64,000 bases of DNA from Haemaphysalis longicornis (GCA_013339765.2 CM023454.1:134433399-134497398); one strand, 5' to 3'; numbered from the stretch's first letter, positions 20,441 through 33,260 are shown. Notes: generated by a model not told the origin, from the sequence alone. Numbers and translations: made by a program.

Positions 20441-23115
20441 GTGCGGTCGTCCACAGTTAGGAGGAGGAACGATCTTGAATAAAAAAGGCGATTTCAGCCG
20501 AGCTAAGCTGTGTGGCTTGCTACGCCATATGATTGCTCAGGTGATGATGATTACAATGATGAAGAGGAACACATCATTTTAACCATTAGCCACATCTGAT
20601 CAAGACTTGTGTCTGTTAGGTGCGAGAGGTCTAATCAAGGCTTGCCTGATCAAGACTGATCAAGACTTCTGTCTTTGGTAGAACGAGAGGCACGTTTGGT
20701 AGAATACCAAGAACTACGCCCCTCAGTTGTAGTCCTACGCAGAGCGGCCTCCACTGGCACACTGCGAATGACGCTATTTGTGTATTAAATCAAACAAAAC
20801 TACAAGTGAGGTGTTGCGTATCTTCACGAACATCACACTGTGGGCACAGTGTTGACGTGGATAGGTGGATAGTGCAGCAGAAGTATCGCTTGCAAGCTAC
20901 ATTCAACCGTGTACTGTAGACTACTGCTTCTTCATGCTTGTATAGTTAGAGTACGCATCTGCTCTAAGAAATCCAGGCAATGCTAACACACGCAGTATAA
21001 GCAATACAAAACCAAGCAGCTTGTTTCATCTCCCCTAGCTGTTATCGTATAGCTATCGTAACCGAATTGAAGGCGCCTCTACATCTTCCATTGCCCCCTA
21101 CCCCCAGAAGCAGTATGGAATTTCTTTGCAAAAGATAATTTATCACAACCATTCTTTCCATCGGCTTTGAATTGCACTCCCTGGATTTATATTTTCTCAT
21201 TGCGATCATACACAAAAGGTCGAGGCGCCTCTCTGTAACACATCAACGTACCAACAGTCCTTCTTTCCCCGAACCACCAACGAGGGCAATTGTCTGTGTG
21301 CACTTAACCATGGCCGACCCCATACTCTTCGAAAATGAAGCATCAAACCTGGTTTAGTCGTTTCATATGCTATGCACTTCTGTTCTTTGTTACGTTTTTA
21401 TTCTTGCTGTCATTTGTTTTAAATTTTGCTGTCTGCTTGTTTGGGTATGTTTTCCGCAATTTATTGCACCTCAGTCCTTCCCTCTCAGTCTACATTGATG
21501 TACTTCGAGGATATTATATATAAATGAGTAAACATTCTCTTCCTCTAGTGATTTTATCAATATAATATATAAAAAAATGTGAAAAATTAACCTTTACTTC
21601 AATTTCCAGTCTGCTTAAAGAACACATAAAGGAATACTTTAGATGGCGAGAAATCAGCCTGGGTTGATTTACCATCCTTGGTTGGCATACAGCTACAGCT
21701 AAATGAGTAGCCTTTGCACCGTGACAGCCCACACATTCAATTTTTACAATTGAGTTATTCTTAAGATATCGACCAACCTGTACGCTGTGCGGGCACGTAC
21801 AATAGATTGTGCCTGACTGGTTGTCGCACCAACGCTACAATTTTTCCATATACCATGGCGCACAGGTAGCGCCAAAAACAGAGAGTATGGAGGCCCCAGA
21901 AGTGGCGATGCCTAAATGAATAATGGCCACCCCAGTCTTTAGGTTAAAAAGGACGTTCGAACTTAAGTAAAAAACGTTAGAACAAATTCCGTGCCCCAAA
22001 AAGACCGAGCGAGACATCATCTTATCCTCGCGGCCTTCGTTCAAGTATATTGGTACAAATTAGAAGGAGTTGATATACTATTCAGACTCAAGGTGTAATG
22101 GCAACGGTTGTGTTCAGTTATCGTTATATTCTTGTGGGAATACTGGTTGTCAGAAGCAAGCGTGGATATTCGTGCTACTGTTTTGTCCATGCCCGATAGG
22201 TCAAAGCTGCATTTATGAATTGTTGATAAAAAAACTAATCCAATTACATACTTTGCCGAAAAAAAACCTTACGATTATTTTGCACTTTATGTATGTTTTG
22301 CTGTTTCAGACGTGCTATATCCCGCACTGACGATTACGTTTTCGGGAATAGGACGAGAACCAGTCATACAATTATAACGTAGCCGCCTCTTGTGCAATAA
22401 GCATTCATGTCTGCCGAGGATCCGCTGTCACCATTCACGCCACGGCTCCGCTTACACGCCGTTGGCCACATTGATTAAAGAGGAAGCTGTAGCCCCCAAA
22501 AAACGGAGGTGGGCGTCTATAGGCGCGCAAAAGGCACTCGTGCCTCCGTTTGTATAAATCACAAAAAGGAGGGCCCCTGTTTTTATCCCTGTTTATAGTC
22601 AATCATTATCTCATGTTTTGTCGTCACATATAAAATTCTGATCGATGTATGTCCGTTTCTTCTTGCATTTGAAGCCACCGTATGATCGCTTACTTTGTTG
22701 GCTTTGCGCCGGTATGGGCAACATTAGATAAAAGATCAGATGATCTCATAACGAACAGATTACTTGTTTTAACAAAATAAATTACTTCGTGGCTTTGCTT
22801 ACTGCTGTTAGTTTGGCTATGGTTTTTGGGTAATGTTTTGCAACAACAGCCCGTCACTCCTTTGGCTGATTTCTTTATAGTGAATTAGCAGATGGTCATT
22901 GAAATATTCATGCGCATCTTCAGTGTAATACAGTATAACTCTTGTTTTTAAAGCATAGACCTTTGGGAACACCAGTGTATACTTCATTCCTTGACACCGG
23001 TTTACCTTGCTAAGGCTAAAATGCTGCATCTTCCTGCTTCTTCCTAACATAAACGTGCTTCTTCCTAACATAAGCTGCACGTTAGCAGGTGCCTGCTGAA
23101 ACATTAGGTGGATTG
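20441..23115. other. Unassigned interval (2.7 kb)
   Basis: No coding feature recognised on either strand. Minor structures: three TGATCAAGAC copies between 20597 and 20670; a 9-bp inverted repeat AAACGGAGG/CCTCCGTTT around 22500-22551; a duplicated GCTTCTTCCTAACATAA at 23034-23074. Short open frames here lack any family signature. Confidence 0.5.
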
Positions 23116-23119
23116 ACAA

Positions 23120-23480
23120 TCCAGGACCCCTTTGTAACAGGAAATTCGCTATATGTAATTGACGTCTTACGTGGCAGTGTTCCTATAGGGTATTTATTTT
23201 CGGTGGATGTTGAAGACCTTTTTACTCCATTCCACACAATGAATTGTTGCTGTCAGAGAGTGCATTGAAGAGAATGGAGACACATCGTTTCAAAATAGTG
23301 CTGGAATATGCGATGGCAACTTCATGTCCCTCTTAGAGATTTCTTTAGGTGCCACGGTCATGTCCTTTGACAGCAAGGTATACGTTCAGAAATGAGGTAT
23401 CTGCATTGGGTCGTGTGTGGCGGTGGTACTTTGCAATATTGTTTTGTCGGCTGTAGACAGACGTCTGCACCCCGCACAGG
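23120..23480 (+). pseudogene. Penelope-like RT remnant
   Basis: Broken frames read FSVDVEDLF (core RT motif with the first catalytic Asp context), then SIPHNELLLSVREC, and downstream VYVQK-stop-GICIGSC, corresponding to the conserved KQGICIGSCLAP block of Penelope reverse transcriptases. Stops and frameshifts separate the blocks and the YxDD region is missing. It ends where a zinc-knuckle LINE fragment begins, which probably truncated it. Confidence 0.65.
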
Positions 23481-24810
23481 GCACCTTGAGCAATCTTGGT
23501 GACGGTGTTAGGGACACCGCGGACCTCCCAGCCCCCATACATAAGTTAGATCAAACCGTGGCGATGTGTATTAGGGCGAAGTTTAGAAGCCTCAAACGGT
23601 GGCCGTCGGAGCCCAGGTCAAGCTCCAGCAGATAGGGTCTCTGTATGTTTTCAGGCAGGCAGTTACGGGACCTCTTCAGCTATCAGGATAAGGCTGACGA
23701 ATAAAGTATACCCATTCCCTGCGTTTATACTAGGCTTTATGGTATTGTCTAACCCCACCAACCGTGATCGGCCCATAAAAAAGGCCGCACCGAAGTATCG
23801 TTTCCCCCATTGTTATCTTTATCTTTTCCTGAACCAGACCACTACTCTCAATTTCTTGTCATAGAATCCCTCAGTCCCACCCACCCTCTTGCATCGCAGT
23901 CCGTCCTCTTGATGGCAAAATATCTTGAATCCATAATAGGAAAATTGTATAAGGCCAAAAAACAAAGAACTCGTGAACTCCTGATCGAGGTAAATGACAA
24001 ACAACAGTCCACTAAGCTTCTCGCACAGAATAAACTTGCTGATCTGGACATCAGGGTCAAACACCATCGGAGCCTCATCAGCTCTCAGGGTGTGATCTCT
24101 GAGCCAGATCTATTGAACGAAACGGATGCGGATCTCCAAGCGGGTTTAAAGGATAAGGGCGTCACTGCAGTGAGACGCCACACCATCCGCAGAGACGACG
24201 AGGACATTCCCACGAACGCATCATCTTGACTTTTGACCGCGCTGTTCATCCACAACATGTAAATGCAGGTTTTATTCGGTGCTCCATCGGTCCGTAAATC
24301 CCGAACCCACGGCGCTGTTTTAAGTGCCAGCGGTTGGGTAACGGCACAAACTCTTGCCGTGGCAGAAAAAGTAGTGCAACATGCGCGGCACACGATCATG
24401 TGAGCAGCAATCCCCATCCGACACCCTCACTTGTGTGAACGGCGGGGGCCCGCTTGCAGCGTACTCCCGTAAATGTGAAAAAATTCAATTAGCAAAGAAG
24501 ATCATAAACATCAAGGCAACTGAGAACATCCCCTTCCCAGATGCGCGTCAGAGGTTCGCCTGTTTCCCCCTGGGGAGGTACGCAGACGCAGTTTGCTGGG
24601 GGCGGAGCGGCGTATGGTTTCCACAGGGACCCAGTGCAGCGAGTCCTACCTGGTCACTTGCTCCCCCCTGCTGGGTTGCCTCTGGCAGCCCAATCCCGTA
24701 ACCACACCGCTTGCTAGAATAGAAGGGGAGAAGTATATCGAAGTGCCATTGTGCATATTCCAAAGTGGGACCGCTAACTTGAAGCAAATTATTAATTTCC
24801 TTTATAGGTG
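23481..24810 (+). pseudogene. LINE 5' UTR plus ORF1 remnant, copy 1
   Basis: The left 330 bp is a diverged direct repeat of 41935-42290, including the shared CCCCCATACATAAGTTA, GGCCGTCGGAGCCC and GGACCTCTTCAGCTATCAGG blocks. It continues into an ORF1 frame (about 23825-24229) with a basic YKAKKQRTRELLIEV segment and QGVISEPDLL. After a frame change comes the zinc-knuckle region RCFKCQRLGNGTNSC, where the knuckle histidine is replaced by Asn. A further frame change leads into YSRKCEKIQLAKKI. It resembles ORF1 of tick Jockey/I-type LINEs. No endonuclease or RT follows, so only the 5' part of the element is present. Non-functional. Confidence 0.7.
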
Positions 24811-25009
24811 ACGGCTTGCGCGATTCATTCCATCTTAGATCAATACGAAAAGGAAATTATGTTATTATCTTCCACGTATTATTGTATCCGTTGTTGATAA
24901 TGACGATTTTTACCGCGCTTTGTAGAATTATTTTGTTATTAGGTCTCAATGTTCATGCTTAGTGTTATGTATCTCGCTGCTGTAATGCATGCAAAGGCGA
25001 AGAAGGTAT
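24811..25009. other. Unassigned AT-rich spacer
   Basis: Nothing recognisable between the LINE ORF1 relic and the candidate LTR of the minus-strand Gypsy fragment. Confidence 0.5.
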
Positions 25010-25231
25010 TGTTACGAGGAAGGCGCAAGGAATACTGGAGTATTAACAGGTATTTACACAAAATCAGTCCGAGTGCAAATAGTCACCAGTCCAGCAAGAT
25101 GGCCTCAATACGAGCGAGAGACAAACCCCCGTCTTCCTCTGCGTTCCCTGTCAGCGCTAGGCGAATGGCCGGCATGGCGCGGGCACATAGCCCCATGGTC
25201 TCTCAGGCGGCAGCCATGAGGTTTCACCACA
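25010..25231 (-). mobile_element. Candidate 3' LTR of minus-strand Gypsy
   Basis: On the minus strand the segment begins TGTGGTGAAACC and ends CCTCGTAACA, giving canonical TG..CA termini over 222 bp just downstream of the pol 3' end. A weak purine run precedes it. The matching 5' LTR is not in the window because the element is 5' truncated. Family membership is inferred from position. Confidence 0.5.
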
Positions 25232-25249
25232 TCATCCTCAGAACACAAC

Positions 25250-25276
25250 CACCGGGACGAAAACACCGTCCCGGTG
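25250..25276. other. 10-bp hairpin downstream of pol
   Basis: Perfect stem CACCGGGACG/CGTCCCGGTG with a 7-base A-rich loop, between the end of the minus-strand integrase and the candidate LTR. Possible RNA structure of the element 3' region; function unknown. Confidence 0.7.
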
Positions 25277-26975
25277 CTAGGTAGCAGGAAGAGGTGTGGG
25301 CGCGTGGTAGGGCTTGAGTCGGGTCACATGGACGATATATGATTGACGGCCACTTGGTGAACCCGTTGGCAGTACTGGCGAAATCTCGTAGGTCACATCT
25401 GTTACCTGGCGCAGAACATGGTACAGACCGTTGTAGCACCACAGAAGTTTCTGAGACAGGCCCAAACGACGACTGGGTGACCACAACAAAACGAGTGTTT
25501 CAGGGGAATAGCTAACACTCCTGTGGCTGCGATCATACAGAATCTTTTGCGTCGTTTGGGACGCTGAGAGTTTTTGCACGAGCCACTTCGCGTGAGAGAT
25601 GTGCCCGTGTGATTGCTTCGTTAGCGTATTCCGTAGCAACCGGGCAGGAAGGAAGCAATGTGTTCATTGGTAATGTCGGCTCACGTCCGTAAAGAAGATA
25701 AAAGGGTGAGAATCCAGTCGTGTCATGACGGGAAGAGTTGTAGGCAAATGTTACATAAGGTAAGGCATTGCCCCAGTCTCGATGTTCAGCAGACACGTAC
25801 ATCGAAAGCATATCCGTGAGTGTTCGCTTAAGACGTTCCGTAAGACCATTTGTTTGAGGATGGTACGCGGTCGAAATCTTGTGGGTGATAGAACAGGAAC
25901 GAAGAATGTCGCTGACAACTCGGGACAGAAAGTACCGACCTCGGTCAGTAAGAAGCTGTCGAGGGGCGCCCTGCTGGAGAAATACGTCACGGAGTAGAAA
26001 ATCTGCAACGTCAGTCGCACAGCTTGTCGGAAGGGCACGGGTAATGGCGAAACGCGTAGTGTAGCCCGTTGCAACCGCAACCCGTTTGTTGCCCGAGGTA
26101 GATTCAGGAAAGGGACCTAGTAAGTCGACGCCAACCGGATGGAACGGTTCATTGGGGACGTCTATCGGTTGTAGCAGCCCGGCTGGCGGCACAGGCGGGG
26201 TCTTGCGCCGTTGACAGGAGTCACATGCTTGGATGTAGCGGCGCACTGACTTGTACAGGCCAGGCCAGTAGAAGCGCCGGCGTGTGCGGTCATAGGTGCG
26301 AGTTCTACCAAGGTTACCAGCTGTGGGAACGTCATGGAGCTGCTGTAGTACCAATACCTGCATGTGCTCGGGAACAACAAGGAGCAAGGCGGGACCATCA
26401 GAGGGAAAGTTCCGGCGGTACAGCATGCCATCTTGGAGTAAGAAGGCGTGAAGCGACGGGTCGGCATTTGCCGACTCAATCTGTTCAATTATGCGTCGCA
26501 ATGAAGGGTCGCGGCGTTGCTCCTGCCCTATGTGCAGGAAATCAGATAAGGCCAGGACACACGCATCGGAATCAAACGTGCACGTATCAGCTGGGTCGAC
26601 GGGGAGGCGGGAGAGACAGTCGGCATCTTGGTGTAGACGGCCAGACTTGTACGCGACAGAGAAGGTGTATTCTTGAAGGCTTAAAGCCCAGCGGCCCAGA
26701 CATCCTGTCGGATCCTTTAACGAGGAAAGCCAGCATAGTGCACGGTGGTCCGTTACAACAGAGAAAGGTCGGCCGTAGAGGTAGGTGCGAAATTTGGCAA
26801 CTGCCCACACCAAGCCGAGACACTCGCGCTCTGTGATCGAGTAATTTTGCTCGGATGTGGACAGGAGACGACTCGCATATGCAATAACGCGCTCGCGACC
26901 ATGTTGTTTTTGTGCTAGAATGGCACCTGTGCCGTGGCCACTGGCGTCTGTCCGGACCTCCGTTTGGCTATTTGG
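25277..26975 (-). pseudogene. Gypsy pol fragment: RNase H and integrase
   Basis: Reading leftward, the fragment starts inside RNase H (RTDASGHGTGAILAQKQ and ASRLLSTSEQNYS, then VVTDHRALCWL and HQDADCLSRLPVD), then a spacer and the integrase. The integrase zinc finger has CDSCQRRK, but its second histidine (GHLG in relatives) is Asn (codon at 26313-26315). In the core, the first catalytic Asp is Gly (VAVATGYTT, codon 26064-26066), the second is present (LLTDRG), and the Glu is present (AYHPQTNGLTERL). A frameshift near 25530-25630 separates the C-terminal domain (VLLWSPSRR..VTRLKPYH). RT, protease and gag are absent: 5' truncated at about 26975. Lineage resembles tick Ty3/Gypsy with long integrase; inactive. 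Confidence 0.9.
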
Positions 26976-27029
26976 CTAATTGTAATTGACAAACGGGATC
27001 GCAAAAAGAGCCCTTGCTACTCTGAAGGA

Positions 27030-27640
27030 GCCGTATAACGTTTAGATAATACCGTTTGGATAGTGTTCCGCTCCGGTCACTTTCTTAAGCAATATGGACT
27101 CTTTTGAGCGGCCTTAATTGGCAATAGTGTCTGCTGTACCTACACGGCCATGTGGTAATTCCAGAAATTTTCCAAGAACACTTAGTGTCCTCGTGAACGT
27201 TTCGAAGGCATTCGCGGAGCAGAACTTTCTCTTAAGTACGATAAGTGCCACTTCATCAACGAAGAGCTCAAACTAATAGGCCACGTGGTCTGCGGCGAAA
27301 GCTTCTACCCCGACATTGACAAAACAGACGCCGTTGCCTCAATTTTACTGCCACCGGGTAAAATATCCGAGCACCGCTTTTCATGTCTTTGTTATTACTA
27401 CAGACGGTTTGAGAGTAATTCTTCCAATATAGATCGGCCATTACCTTGATTAGGCCAAAACGCCATACAATTATGTTGGGACCACGAAAAGTCCTCACAT
27501 ACCCATGGGTACTTTGACTTGAACAAGGACACCGAGCTGCACAGAGTTGCTAGCAATTTCGTTGTCGGTGCAGCGCTTGTGCACCATCTGGCTGAATTTG
27601 GATAGCTTGCTTTGAAGACTGAGCATCTTTTTTTCGCTTC
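27030..27640 (+). pseudogene. Old Gypsy RT/RNase H remnant, left half
   Basis: Frames read YLHGHVVIPEIFQEHL where active elements have YLDDxVVF, so both catalytic Asp are lost. Then LSLKYDKCHF, ELKLIGHVV, DKTDAVAS and LCYYYRRF follow, the RT C-terminal blocks, and FDLNKDTELHRVASNFVVGAALVHH, the start of RNase H. Several stops. The RNase H continues only at 29432, after an intervening LINE relic, so this is the left half of a split element. Confidence 0.75.
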
Positions 27641-29431
27641 CAAGTTACCTAATGTACCCCGCAATATTCTAAACAATTTTGAAAACCCATTACCCCCAAC
27701 CTTACAAAAGCATAATTACTTTATAAACACGGTATTCCTCTTCCAGAACATATTACCCTTCAAGTATTAAATTATGCCTTCTCTTCTTACCCCTGAATCT
27801 TGGGGCCCTCTTCCAGACTCTATATTCGTTGATTATCCAGTCATGCCAGATATTATATTCGATCTATACGGAATTGCAAAACTAATTAACGAACTGAAAC
27901 TAACGTCATCCGCAGGAATACACGGCATCAATCCCACAATAGTGGTAAAACACTAAGCCAATAACAAGCATTATTCTTTCCTGCATTTTTCAGCAGTCTA
28001 TTTCATGCGGAGTGGGGCCGGAGGACTGGAAGCTTGGTATGATCATTCCTGTCCCGAAAAAAGGTCTTCATACTTCATCGAGTTCTTGTCTTTCCATTTC
28101 CATCACAAGTGTATGCTCTAAATTAATCGAACACATAATGTATTCCCACACTGTAAATGTTTTACATCCAGTGCATTTATTTCAACCTCACCAACGCGGT
28201 TTTTAGAAAGTGCTGTTATGTGACGCTTAACTCGCCCTGTTATTTGGCGACCTGAGTCTTAGCCTCGAAATTAACGTACCTGTACACGCCAGTTTCATTG
28301 ATTTCGAAAAAAAAGCCTTTGACAAAGTTCTCTATTTTAGCATATTTCTGAAGCTTTCACGTCGTAACAATAATTATCTTGTTTGTATTGGAATGCTGAC
28401 TTTTTTGACTAACCCTAAGCAGTTCGTTTGGGCTAATAACAATCGCTACCCCCGTATCAGCTCTAACCTCCGGCGTACCCCGAGGCACGGTAGTTGCACC
28501 TCTGCTATTCCTAATTTTATTCGCCGACCTCCCCAATAACTTAGTTTCCAACATTCCTCTATTCGCAGATGATTAAGTCATTTATCGTCCTGTTCACAAT
28601 GCTTACAATACTGTTATCCAACAGTCTGACCTTTCTTTGGTTAAATCATGGTGCGAAAAATGGCTGATGTTTCTTAACACAAAGAACAGTTTTGTAATTT
28701 TTTTCTACCCCAAAAATCTTATTTTTCCTCTAAATACTTACCGTTTCATTTTGAAATTACAGCTGCAACTTCGAATAAATACCTCGTTATCATTCTAACT
28801 TCAGATGTTACCTGGTCATACCACATAATGAACATCACTAATGACGAAAACCACGTTCTTGGCTGTTTCCGAAGAAACTTAGGTCCTGCCCCACTTTCTT
28901 TTAAGCTTTTAACCTATCTAACACTAGTACACCCGAAGCAAGAATATGCTTGTGCCATCTGGGATCCCCATGAAATCACTCTTAATAAACCACTTCAATG
29001 CATCCAAAATCGCGCAACCAGATTCACTTATTCAAACTATTCCTCTCATAGCAGCGTCACGGAACTAAAATCTCAAGCTAATATTGTTAACTTAGCATCA
29101 CGCCTCAAAATTTCAAAACTGTGTTTGTTGGTTAAACTTTATCATGGATTGGCCCTAAACCATGTTATCGTTGCAGCGCATCCTCTTTCATGCCATATCA
29201 GCCACTCAATAGTTGTTTATCCCCCCTGTGCGCATACCACTGCCCATCACTCTACGTTTTTTGTGCAAACATGAACTGAATGGAACGGTCTTCCTTCTGA
29301 CATCGTGCACCACTAATGCTTCACCCATTTCAAAGAAGTCATCGAACAAATCATACGTTAATGAAATGCCTACCCCCTATGTAACTCCCCTTGAAGGGGG
29401 ACCTTGATATTAAAAACGAGAAAATAAATAA
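27641..29431 (+). pseudogene. CR1-like LINE relic inside old Gypsy
   Basis: Starts upstream of RT motif 1. SAGIHGINP (PGPDGI in intact copies) lies near 27915. SGVPQGSVLG appears as a degenerate ASTSGVPRGT-type block near 28455-28490, and PLFADD plus stop near 28555 is the FADD catalytic box. The C-terminal thumb is the best preserved part (28828-29270): WDPHEITLNKPLQCIQNRA and ASRLKISKLCLLVKLYHGL. The 3' end carries CCCCTTGAAGGGG, a small hairpin also found (CCCCGCAAGGGG) at the end of the CR1-like LINE at 49530, then an A-rich tail to 29431. Inserted into the Gypsy RNase H. Confidence 0.75.
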
Positions 29432-30660
29432 GTGGTGTGCCATTGCCTATGTTACTCTTATCACTTCACCCACCGAAATACAATATTCAACAACGGTCAC
29501 AAGTTAGCGGTGACATATTTTTGGCCATATACTTACGGGCAACATTATAAACTGGTGACCGATTGTCAAACTCTTTATTGCCTGGCCCCTCTGAAGGACC
29601 CGGCTGGGAACCTCGCCCTTTGGAGCTTTGGGCTGCACAAATGTGATGTCGCTATCATAGGCAAGTCATGTCACAAACACAGCCATTCTTACTGCCTGTC
29701 ACACGCATTGTGTAATCATAAATGTACTGCGGAAGATGTGGGCGCAGCCTTCTTGTGTGACATGATTTCATATGCTCTTGTCTAGGAGAAGCGACAGAAG
29801 CCAGCGCGTTGTCCTCTTGTTGATTACCTGGAATTCAGCCCTCCCCAACCACCGAAGCCTTTCGCATGCTGCAGAGCTTCATTTTTTCTTATGAACGACG
29901 TTCTATATAGACAAAATATCGCCCTCACAAATACGCCATCTTTACTTCTCCCACCTAACGACTTACGCCAACGATCCTGGAGGCTTGTCATGATGCAGAC
30001 ACCTCCGGCAACTTCGGCTTTACCAGCTCGCTGGCGCGTATACTTTAACAGTAAAACTGACTAAAACATTCTGAAAGCTCAAGCGGTACCTGCAAAGTTG
30101 CCGGTACTTTGATAGGCACAAGACGTCCCGTATAAAATCACCTGGTTTCTGCCGCCTGTTAACATACCAAAAGCACCACTTCAGCAGGTGAGCATGGATA
30201 TGTTCGAACTTTCTCTATTCATCCTCATGCACCAAATAGATTGTGGTGGTCACGGACTGGCTTCGGCGTTTGGTTGGTATTGACAAAGGCTCTTCCTAGA
30301 GGCACTGCCTCTGACGTTGCAAGGTTTTTTTTAATCCCAAACATTGCGCTTAAGACATGATTCCCCAACCGTAACCATTGCTAGGCCGAAGAACAGTATT
30401 CAAGGCACAACTAAATTAAGGCGTATTGCAGGTCAGTGGCACCAGTCACAAAAGGACGACAGCCTATCGCCTACAAATGAATGGAGTGACAAAAGGACTG
30501 AATAAGGCGATTGCCGGTATTGTTTCAACCCACGTTGACGTGGCACGTAGGAAGTAGTACTGCGTACTACCATATGTGCCGTTCGCGTGTAAAACAAGGC
30601 CACAAGAAACTACACGCTCGTAACGATACCGCTGAAGGATGGCGCGAGGTGCTGACAATG
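29432..30660 (+). pseudogene. Old Gypsy RNase H/integrase remnant, right half
   Basis: Continues the RNase H from 27640: YGQHYKLVTDCQTLYCLAPL, LKDPAGNLALWSFGLHKCD, then SYCLSHA. Integrase remnants follow: FLMNDVLYRQNIA near 29890, a degraded core, and near 30455-30640 a TTAYRLQMNGVTKGLNKAIA-type block equal to the usual TAYHPQTNGLTERLN box, followed by LPYVPFACKTRPQETT. Heavily mutated with many stops. Confidence 0.65.
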
Positions 30661-33079
30661 TTGGATTTTATAAATTTGCCTTGATGGTTACGCTGACAAT
30701 GTTGTACAAATGGCTGATTTTCCATGCACCACCACAGTTAATGAAGAGTTGCCGGTGGAGGAGAGACTACACACCAAATTGCACGCCGGAATAGGTATAC
30801 GGCAGCAACAAGGAAATGACGTAGAGCAATCCCACCTCCGACACCAAAACATTACATATACGGCAGGATAGCAAGTGTGATTGCGGAGTCCTACTCGCCG
30901 ATGCACTTCTACGTCATCCCCACAAGGCTGTCCGTTAGAGCAGTGATTTCAACCACAAATGAAGTTTTTTTCTTACGCATAAAATAAAGATAAAACCTTA
31001 CTACTCCCGTTGAACTTGGCCATGACCCATTTTGTGCCATGCACCTAAACTGCAGTGTTTATTTCAGTGGTGCTTCTCGATACATCGCGATCATGGTTTC
31101 ACCGGGACCGGGTAGTGTCACTCTAATGATTTGGCAGTTTATCGGTCGGTCTGAGGCAGACTATGTTCACAAATAACCGAGAACACACACACTGATTTTT
31201 AAAGGGGGAAGAATGAATGATAGAGGTTGACGCCCTGGCGTTAAGGATTTCACCGCTTTCTCCTTGAACTCTGCGGAATTGTACTGTCTTAAAGCACTGT
31301 CTTCATTGTGCACGTAACAATATTTGAATTTTATTGTGCCTCCAAAATAGAAAGATATTGTGAAGAATAGCATGCTTCAAAGAAGTGTTTTTAGTGCAAT
31401 AAGGGTTATGGATGTCGTAAATGTAGCAAACAGTTTTCTGTAGTTCTTGCAGGTTTGATAATTTTCCCAAGCTGGTCTTGTGCCCCACAGTCAGACAATG
31501 AATAATATAATAAACAGTAATAAAGTACCATGCTTACGTTTTTAGGATAAACATGCCTATTTCGAGCAATATATCCAAACCCCGACGACACTTTTGCTGG
31601 AACATTTTGAAAGTAGTCATTCACTGTTAAATGTTTTCAAAACAACCTTAAGAATTTTCTCAAATTCAACCTTCTGTATTGGTTTCCTGCCTAAGTGTAC
31701 ATTGTCAGCGCAATTGTTTCTTGCTTGGGAGAATACGAGGAAACGTTTCTTTGTTTGAAATTTAGTGTAAAGCATTCTATCCCTCGTCCAGCTGTACATT
31801 GAATATGTTATTGAAGTGAAAAAGTGAACTTTTTTGCTTTTTTACGTATTTTCTGGACCAAATAGTAAGAAATTGCTTGTATATATTCCATAAAACTGTG
31901 TTATTTCTTCGTATGCAGTTTACTGCTAGTGGCCGCTGGTGAACTGTAGTTTCTGTGATTGTAAGACCATATTTAGCCGTGGATGGCTTGCTAAAGTAGT
32001 CAGGAAGCTTTGGGTGTTTCACCCTCTGTAGTCTTCAAATCGGCAGTACATTTCGAGTGCACATTACTAAGCACTGCAGATCACTAGTCATGGATGTCAA
32101 CTATCCTAAATACAGAAAATTACTTACGACAAATTTCTGAGGAATAAAGTATCCATGTCGTTCAGGACGGGATTGTACAGGATGCGCATTTAGAAATGCA
32201 AAAGTTCTTCGTTAACGAACACTTAAAAACGAATTGAGCATATTTGTACAGCGCTGCAAGTTGCAAGAAAGCAATCACAACGTTGCAAAAGAATCGAAAA
32301 ATTGATCCAAGTACTTCGGCTGAGTCTGTGTTTCACATGCAGGAATAAAAGTTTTGAAATTTTAGAGCTGCTTTGGTGCTATTCCTGAGAGACCCGTATA
32401 TTACGTTGCTCAAGTTCGAGCAGTGTTGTCACAATTTCTTCGATATGTCCCGCCGAAAACGTGAAGAAACGACGTGGAATGAAGATAACAGCTGTGTGGG
32501 AAAGTTAGGGTGTTGAGCTTTGGCCCTGGGGTCGTCGTGCGCAAGCACGAGTTCAACCGGCTGACCGGGAAGCGCTGTTTCCACTACCTGGTTGGCGGCC
32601 GTGGTTGCACAGCGATGTCTTAGTTGGTAACGGCCAGGGCGACGGCAGCATGGACTGGCACTCTACCGGAACAGCGTAAAAGAATGTACCACCGGCATAC
32701 CAGCAAAAGACTGACCTTAGGACTTCCGAATTTTTAGGCTAAATGTGCGACTACTCGCTTGTCCAATTTGACTCTTGGTTGAGTCTGAACTATTAGTTAT
32801 GGGCCGATTTTATTATTGGTGCGCGGAATAATTTCCATTTCCTGATTTTTTTATATGGCGTTCCTTCTTGAATCGACCTCTCAATGGGGCTGATTTTTTA
32901 TTATTCCTGTTTTGGGTTCCCAGTCTCACGGCGCCCCCGTCCTTGTTTGCGGAAATTGCTAGCATACTGCATCATTTCTATTGCAGACACATACTAGACA
33001 ATACTAGTATAAAAGTAGCAGCATGCCAAGAAAAACATTTTTTCAATTACCACATATGCACGGAGTTATTATTGGACAC
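30661..33079. other. Unassigned interval (2.4 kb)
   Basis: No recognisable element. On the minus strand between 31200 and 32020 several 60-80-codon frames follow one another, rich in Lys, Phe and His, and could be remnants of one old gene or transposase. I see no conserved motif and do not name them. A GC-richer block lies near 32510-32690. Confidence 0.45.
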
Positions 33080-33260
33080 TGACACCTTCACTGTAAAGGC
33101 CAACCGTTTACGTGACCCATGAATTAGGCTGAGCCTTGAGCTTCCGCAGAAGTACACCGTCTGAGAAGAATGTTTCCTCGGCCGGAGTCGAACCGGGGTT
33201 GCTCGCTCAATACAAAACAAGTCACACCAATAGGGCCAGAGGCTGACTGGGTTCTTTGCA
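33080..33260 (-). mobile_element. Possible tRNA-derived SINE fragment
   Basis: Minus strand around 33172-33245 reads TGGCCCTATTGGTGTGAC (A-box-like) and, about 35 bp later, CCCCGGTTCGACTCCGGCCG, a strong Pol III B box in a stem context. A non-tRNA body then runs to about 33110. This is the layout of a tRNA-headed SINE. The A box is imperfect and the 3' tail is unclear. Confidence 0.45.

Noticed and set aside
22500..22551. 9-bp inverted repeat AAACGGAGG/CCTCCGTTT as a structured RNA or terminator
   Set aside because: Short, with a loop over 30 bases and no associated element; too weak to call.
31200..32022. Consecutive minus-strand frames as exons of one gene
   Set aside because: No splice-compatible borders or family motif that I could support; left as unassigned.
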